Positions 7,777-10,852 of a stretch of 10,852 nucleotides of DNA are shown one piece after another. The position numbers and the translations under genes were made by a program. Source of the DNA: Paradesertivirga sp965650335 (GTDB taxonomy: Bacteria; Bacteroidota; Bacteroidia; Sphingobacteriales; Sphingobacteriaceae); assembly GCA_965650335.1 (NCBI GenBank), contig CBFGOI010000135.1:1-10852 (forward strand), in the 5' to 3' direction. Below the pieces are notes generated by a model, which was not told the origin of the DNA, made no database searches, and saw only the letters and a program-made list of their open reading frames with translations. Within the stretch, counting starts at the first letter, position 1. Each line of letters starts with the position of its first letter.

Positions 7777-8023
7777 TAATGTTTGGTTAGGATTAGTTCT
7801 TGGTTTGATTCTTCCGGGACTGGCATTCCTCTTCGTCGAGATCCTTAAAAAGAATATTAAAGTATTAGAAAAAGACGATTTGCTCTACATAGGCTGTGTT
7901 GCATTGAATCTGCTATTGATGAGATTTTTTGTCAGAGCGTACAAGGAAAATACAGCAAAGGGTATTATAGCAGCGACATTTGTTTGTGCTTTTATATTTT
8001 TTTATCATAAAATGCGGCAATGA
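7763..8023 (+). CDS. Small membrane protein of unknown function between surE and lpxB
   Basis: I do not recognise this 86-residue protein. It has three probable membrane segments: about 7-27 (VWLGLVLGLILPGLAFLFVEI), about 40-57 (LLYIGCVALNLLLMRFFV) and about 66-81 (KGIIAATFVCAFIFFY). Charged loops lie between them (KKNIKVLEKDD and RAYKENTAK), and the C-terminus is short and basic. A TTG lies one codon before the chosen ATG; the ATG is preferred. The start overlaps the end of surE by 14 bases and the stop overlaps the start of lpxB as ATGA, so its translation is probably coupled to both. By position it may act in the inner membrane near lipid A synthesis, but this is inference from context only. 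Confidence 0.85.
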   Translation: MLKRDNVWLGLVLGLILPGLAFLFVEILKKNIKVLEKDDLLYIGCVALNLLLMRFFVRAYKENTAKGIIAATFVCAFIFFYHKMRQ

Positions 8024-9129
8024 CCTATTATCTAATAGCAGGAGAAGCTTCGGGCGATTTGCATGGAGCTAATTTGATGAAAGCCTTAAAAGCCGAGGAT
8101 ACGAATGCTCATTTTCGTTTTCTTGGCGGCGATCTGATGCATGCCGAAGGCGGTGAACTGGTAAAGCACTATTCTGAAATGGCATTTATGGGCTTTGTGG
8201 AAGTGCTTTTTAATATACGTACGATTCTTAAAAATCTTAAGAATACAAAAGCAGACATTCTTGCAAATAAACCCGATGTTTTAATTCTTATAGACTTTCC
8301 CGGCTTCAATTTAAAAATTGCCGAATTCGCAAAGAAAAAAGGTATTAAAGTTTTCTACTATATCTCACCTAAAGTATGGGCATGGAATCAAAAGCGGGTT
8401 CTGAAAATAAAGAAGGTCGTAGATAAGATGTTTTGCATCCTGCCTTTTGAAAAAGATTTTTACAAGTCATGGGGGATGGAAGTTGAGTATGTCGGAAATC
8501 CATTGTTAGATGCAATCGCAGACTTTAAACCCGACGAACGTTTCAGATTGACTCATTCTTTAGGCGAGAAAGCAATTATTGCTTTGTTGCCAGGTAGCAG
8601 GAAGCAGGAGATAACCCGAATTTTGCCCCCAATGCTGAGCCTGTTGCACCAGTTTCCGAATTATCAGTTTGTAATCGGGGGTGCTCCGGGATTTACCGAA
8701 GAATTTTACCAGAAATTCGTGGGGGATGATAAAGTGCCGGTGGTCTATAATCAGACCTATAATCTGTTGAAAAACTCTGATGCGGCAATTGTTGCTTCGG
8801 GTACAGCCACACTGGAAACAGCTCTTTTAGATATTCCACAAATTGTGGTTTATAAAGGAAATCCCATAAGTATCGGAATTGCCCGTATGCTGGTCAAAAT
8901 AAAATATATCTCGTTGGTAAATCTGATAATGGATATGCCTGTAGTAAAAGAATTAATACAGGAAGATTGCAATACTGAATTGCTTACCAGGGAGCTCAAT
9001 GCTATTTTGCATGATCCCCTGTATCGCAGCCAGATGCTTATAAATTATCAGCAGCTGGCTGAGAGGATGGGAGAACCCGGCGCTTCGGAAAAAGCTGCCA
9101 AGCTTATTGTACAGTCTCTTAATGCTTAA
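8020..9129 (+). CDS. lpxB: Lipid-A-disaccharide synthase (GT19)
   Basis: LpxB joins UDP-2,3-diacylglucosamine to lipid X (2,3-diacylglucosamine 1-phosphate), giving the tetraacyl disaccharide 1-phosphate of lipid A and UDP, at the inner face of the cytoplasmic membrane. The 369-residue length is normal. Family motifs in order are IAGEASGDLHG (6-16), IDFPGFN (91-97), SPKVWAW (116-122), VGNPLLDAI (158-166), LPGSR (190-194) and SGTATLE (260-266). The ATG is embedded in an ATGA overlap with the preceding small membrane protein, which fixes the start and implies translational coupling. It is the last gene of the surE operon; a minus-strand small gene ends 11 bases after its stop. Confidence 0.96.
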   Translation: MTYYLIAGEASGDLHGANLMKALKAEDTNAHFRFLGGDLMHAEGGELVKHYSEMAFMGFVEVLFNIRTILKNLKNTKADILANKPDVLILIDFPGFNLKIAEFAKKKGIKVFYYISPKVWAWNQKRVLKIKKVVDKMFCILPFEKDFYKSWGMEVEYVGNPLLDAIADFKPDERFRLTHSLGEKAIIALLPGSRKQEITRILPPMLSLLHQFPNYQFVIGGAPGFTEEFYQKFVGDDKVPVVYNQTYNLLKNSDAAIVASGTATLETALLDIPQIVVYKGNPISIGIARMLVKIKYISLVNLIMDMPVVKELIQEDCNTELLTRELNAILHDPLYRSQMLINYQQLAERMGEPGASEKAAKLIVQSLNA

Positions 9130-9140
9130 GACACATGGAT

Positions 9141-9251
9141 TTATTTAAAACGTCTCTGTTGGTTTCTTACAGGAACAGGAATTAATTCCGGTTCTCTCTT
9201 CTTTAAACCATTGATAAACTCTGAAACTAACTCTTTTAATCTTTCAAACAT
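9141..9251 (-). CDS. Small 36-residue basic protein, function unknown
   Basis: An ATG at 9251 opens a 36-codon frame ending in TAA at 9143-9141. The N-terminal half (MFERLKELVSEFINGLKKRE) looks like an amphipathic helix; the second half is PELIPVPV and then a basic end, RNQQRRFK. GAGGG lies 8 bases before the ATG, a better Shine-Dalgarno sequence than those of most genes here. It is on the sulfatase strand, 64 bases downstream of the sulfatase stop, so it could be cotranscribed, and it converges on lpxB. I recognise no family. The frame, start signal and helix pattern suggest a real gene, but its small size leaves doubt. Confidence 0.55.
   Translation of the reverse strand: MFERLKELVSEFINGLKKREPELIPVPVRNQQRRFK
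9173..9194. other. Dyad symmetry, possible weak lpxB terminator
   Basis: The core GGAATTAATTCC (9178-9189) is a perfect palindrome. GAAC (9173-9176) and GTTC (9191-9194) extend it past one A-G mismatch. On the plus strand TCTCTTCTTT follows, so it might end the lpxB transcript 44 bases after the stop. It lies inside the small minus-strand gene, where it encodes part of the PELIPV segment. The T-rich tail is interrupted, so terminator function is doubtful. Confidence 0.35.
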
Positions 9252-9259
9252 AATATTTT

Positions 9260-9264
9260 CCCTC
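9260..9264 (-). promoter_or_regulatory. Shine-Dalgarno sequence of the 36-residue protein
   Basis: GAGGG in the purine-rich AGAAGAGGGAAAA stretch lies 8 bases before the ATG at 9251. It supports that start, since most genes in this window lack a clear Shine-Dalgarno sequence. Confidence 0.5.
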
Positions 9265-9315
9265 TTCTATGTAACCTTGAAAATTGTTCTATAATCTTAC
9301 GCTTAATTTTTGATA

Positions 9316-10731
9316 TTATTGTTCAACTTCGGTCCAGTTAAATAAAGAATTTTCTGCCGGACTTTTTGCTTGTTTCATTAAGGCAAGTAATGTTTTTGTT
9401 TTTACTGGATTTTGTTTGGAAAGGTTATGTTTTTCTGCGATATCGGTATTTAAATTATAAAGTTCCAGAATTTCCGCTTTTCCTTTCTCTTTATACCTGA
9501 TCAGTTTCCAGTTTTCCTGCAATATGGCCTCTTTAAATTCGCCTTCATTAAATTGCCAGTAAAGATAATCGTGTTTTTGTTTCTGCGTTTTTCCGGATAG
9601 TGCATTCATAAAAGAAAGTCCGTCAATGTTTTGCGGTGGTTTTACGCCAGTCAATTCATTAAAAGTTGGCATAATATCCCAGAAGGCCCAAATGTCACTC
9701 CTCGTTTTTCCGGCAGGAACTTTTCCCGGTGCTCTTACAATCATTGGAACTCGTATACCCCCTTCGTACAGGTCTCGCTTTACACCTCTTAACTGTCCGC
9801 TTGAATTGAAAAATTCAGGATCTCCGCCGCCTTCTCTGTGTGGACCATTGTCGCTGGTGAAAAAGATATAAGTATTTTCATCTAAGCCGAGATCTTTTAC
9901 CAGTTGCAGCACTCTTCCTATGTCAGAATCCATTTTATCAATCATCGCTGCAAAAGCAGCCCGCGGCTGTAATTGTGTATGGTACGATTGGCCTTTTTGG
10001 TAGAAAGGTTTTTCAGGACCGAACTTACTGCTGCCATCCGGGTTGCGGTATTTTTTCATTAAAGCTTCCGGCACTTTTAATTCGGCATGCGGAAGTGTGA
10101 TTGGCAGATAGAGAAAGAATGGCTTTTCCTTATTTTCTTGTATAAAGGCCAGGGCTTTGTTTACAATCAGATCCTCGGTATACTCACTTGAATCTACCTG
10201 TACTTTTTTTAGTTGATGATTTTGTATCTCAAATAAATGATCAGTAAAATAATAATGTGCGTGTCTTTGAAGAAGGTAGCCGTAGAAGCTGTCGAAGCCT
10301 TTTAAATGCGGAGCTCCGGGTTCGTTCTCCAATCCCAGTCCCCACTTTCCGAACATGCCTGTAGTATAACCGCTCTTTTTCATTTGTTGCGCCAGGGTAG
10401 AATCCTGAGGGCGGAGAGAAACGTTTCCGTTGCCACGGACATATGCATGACCCATGTGTTGTCCGCTCATCAGAGATGCCCTGGAAGGAGCACAAACAGT
10501 GCTTCCTGCATAAAACCTGGTAAATTTGGTTCCCTCCTTAGCCATTTTATCTATGTTTGGGGTTGGCACAGGGCTTTTAGGATTATAGCTGGTCAGGTTT
10601 CCGTAACCTAAATCATCCGCAAGGATAAAAATGATATTTGGTTTCCTGGCTGTGCTTTGGGCAGAAAGCTTACTGGATTGAAAAACTGCTGCGATAAAAC
10701 AAACGCAGACAATTTGAAAGATAAATTTCAT
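9316..10731 (-). CDS. Secreted arylsulfatase, formylglycine-dependent (S1 family)
   Basis: The product has 471 residues with a signal peptide at about 1-24 (core IVCVCFIAAVF, cleavage near LSAQS), so it is exported to the periplasm or beyond. The type I sulfatase signature is C80-APSR-84 inside VCAPSRASLMSG; C80 is expected to be converted to formylglycine. Metal and sulfate ligands are visible as ADDLG (D39, D40), GKWGLG (K129), PHAEL (H215), SDNGPH (D294, N295) and GVKRDLYEGG (K318). The C-terminal subdomain with ENWKLIRY and ELYNLNTDIAEKHNL is also typical. The enzyme hydrolyses a sulfate ester, probably on a sulfated glycan, but the substrate cannot be read. A maturation enzyme (FGE or anSME) must be encoded elsewhere. 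No SusC/SusD or glycoside hydrolase stands beside it. A HAD hydrolase gene diverges from its start. Confidence 0.94.
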   Translation of the reverse strand: MKFIFQIVCVCFIAAVFQSSKLSAQSTARKPNIIFILADDLGYGNLTSYNPKSPVPTPNIDKMAKEGTKFTRFYAGSTVCAPSRASLMSGQHMGHAYVRGNGNVSLRPQDSTLAQQMKKSGYTTGMFGKWGLGLENEPGAPHLKGFDSFYGYLLQRHAHYYFTDHLFEIQNHQLKKVQVDSSEYTEDLIVNKALAFIQENKEKPFFLYLPITLPHAELKVPEALMKKYRNPDGSSKFGPEKPFYQKGQSYHTQLQPRAAFAAMIDKMDSDIGRVLQLVKDLGLDENTYIFFTSDNGPHREGGGDPEFFNSSGQLRGVKRDLYEGGIRVPMIVRAPGKVPAGKTRSDIWAFWDIMPTFNELTGVKPPQNIDGLSFMNALSGKTQKQKHDYLYWQFNEGEFKEAILQENWKLIRYKEKGKAEILELYNLNTDIAEKHNLSKQNPVKTKTLLALMKQAKSPAENSLFNWTEVEQ

Positions 10732-10752
10732 TGGGTTAATTTAGAGAGAACA

Positions 10753-10783
10753 TTTGATTTTACCAATGTTTTTACTCTTTTTG
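10753..10783 (+). promoter_or_regulatory. Probable Bacteroidota-type promoter of the HAD hydrolase gene
   Basis: TTTG at 10753-10756 is followed after exactly 19 bases by TCTTTTTG (10776-10783), which differs from TAnnTTTG at one fixed position. Transcription would start near 10790, about 12 bases before the ATG at 10802. Spacing and sequence fit; no experimental support is available here. Confidence 0.45.
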
Positions 10784-10801
10784 CACCCATATAACTGGAA
10801 T

Positions 10802-10852
10802 ATGACAAAGGCTTTTCTTTTTGATTTAAATGGGACAATGATTGATGATATG
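10802..10852 (+). CDS. HAD-superfamily hydrolase, N-terminus only (cut by window end)
   Basis: Seventeen codons are visible before the window ends: MTKAFLFDLNGTMIDDM. This is HAD motif I: a hydrophobic strand (AFLF), the nucleophile aspartate D8, then LNGT. Phosphatases and beta-phosphoglucomutases of the family use this aspartate to form a phospho-enzyme. Position +2, normally a second aspartate acting as acid/base, is asparagine (N10) here. The frame has no stop to the window edge. The gene diverges from the sulfatase, with 70 bases between their starts and a good promoter candidate in the gap. The substrate cannot be told from this fragment. Confidence 0.8.
   Translation, partial: MTKAFLFDLNGTMIDDM

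Noticed and set aside
7635..7826. Minus-strand 63-codon frame over the surE end
   Set aside because: It overlaps two well-supported genes on the other strand and has no recognisable features.
9626..10611. Plus-strand frames of 81 and 101 codons and a minus-strand 84-codon frame within the sulfatase
   Set aside because: They are alternative frames of a gene with a complete sulfatase signature.

Overview
The window looks like a chromosomal segment of a Bacteroidota bacterium, probably of the Sphingobacteriaceae (Pedobacter/Mucilaginibacter-like). The grounds are a type IX secretion system (T9SS) type B sorting domain next to a PorP/SprF protein, AT-rich coding sequence, mostly weak Shine-Dalgarno sequences, a promoter candidate of the TTTG-N19-TAnnTTTG kind, a surE/lpxB cluster and a formylglycine sulfatase. 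No rRNA, tRNA, CRISPR array or intact insertion sequence is visible.

Bases 1-5263 (+) hold a surface-protein export pair. The first gene is the 3' part of a very large repetitive protein whose frame is open from base 1. It has at least nine Calx-beta-like modules of two alternating kinds, two cadherin-like modules, one more Calx-beta-like module and a C-terminal T9SS type B signal. Four bases later starts a PorP/SprF-family outer-membrane protein, the usual partner of such substrates. A CsbD stress protein follows at 5344-5529. A strong hairpin at 5533-5565 separates it from a convergent lipoprotein gene (5579-6676, minus) with a probable beta-propeller fold and no clear function.

The 320 bases between the lipoprotein and surE hold no convincing gene. 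They contain a near-palindrome, a small hairpin, a weak promoter candidate and two doubtful very short reading frames. Then comes a tight operon on the plus strand: surE (nucleotidase), an unrecognised 86-residue membrane protein, and lpxB (lipid A disaccharide synthase). The genes overlap by 14 and 4 bases, which ties the small membrane protein to envelope biogenesis by context.

The right end has a minus-strand pair, a secreted arylsulfatase (9316-10731) and a 36-codon ORF downstream of it (9141-9251) with a good Shine-Dalgarno sequence. A HAD-family hydrolase gene diverges from the sulfatase and is cut by the window end after 17 codons; its motif I reads DLNGT instead of the usual DxDGT.

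Most of the window is ordinary Bacteroidota envelope and surface biology. The least explained parts are the two small proteins, the lipoprotein, and the two-module architecture of the giant protein. I saw no clearly new multi-gene system.
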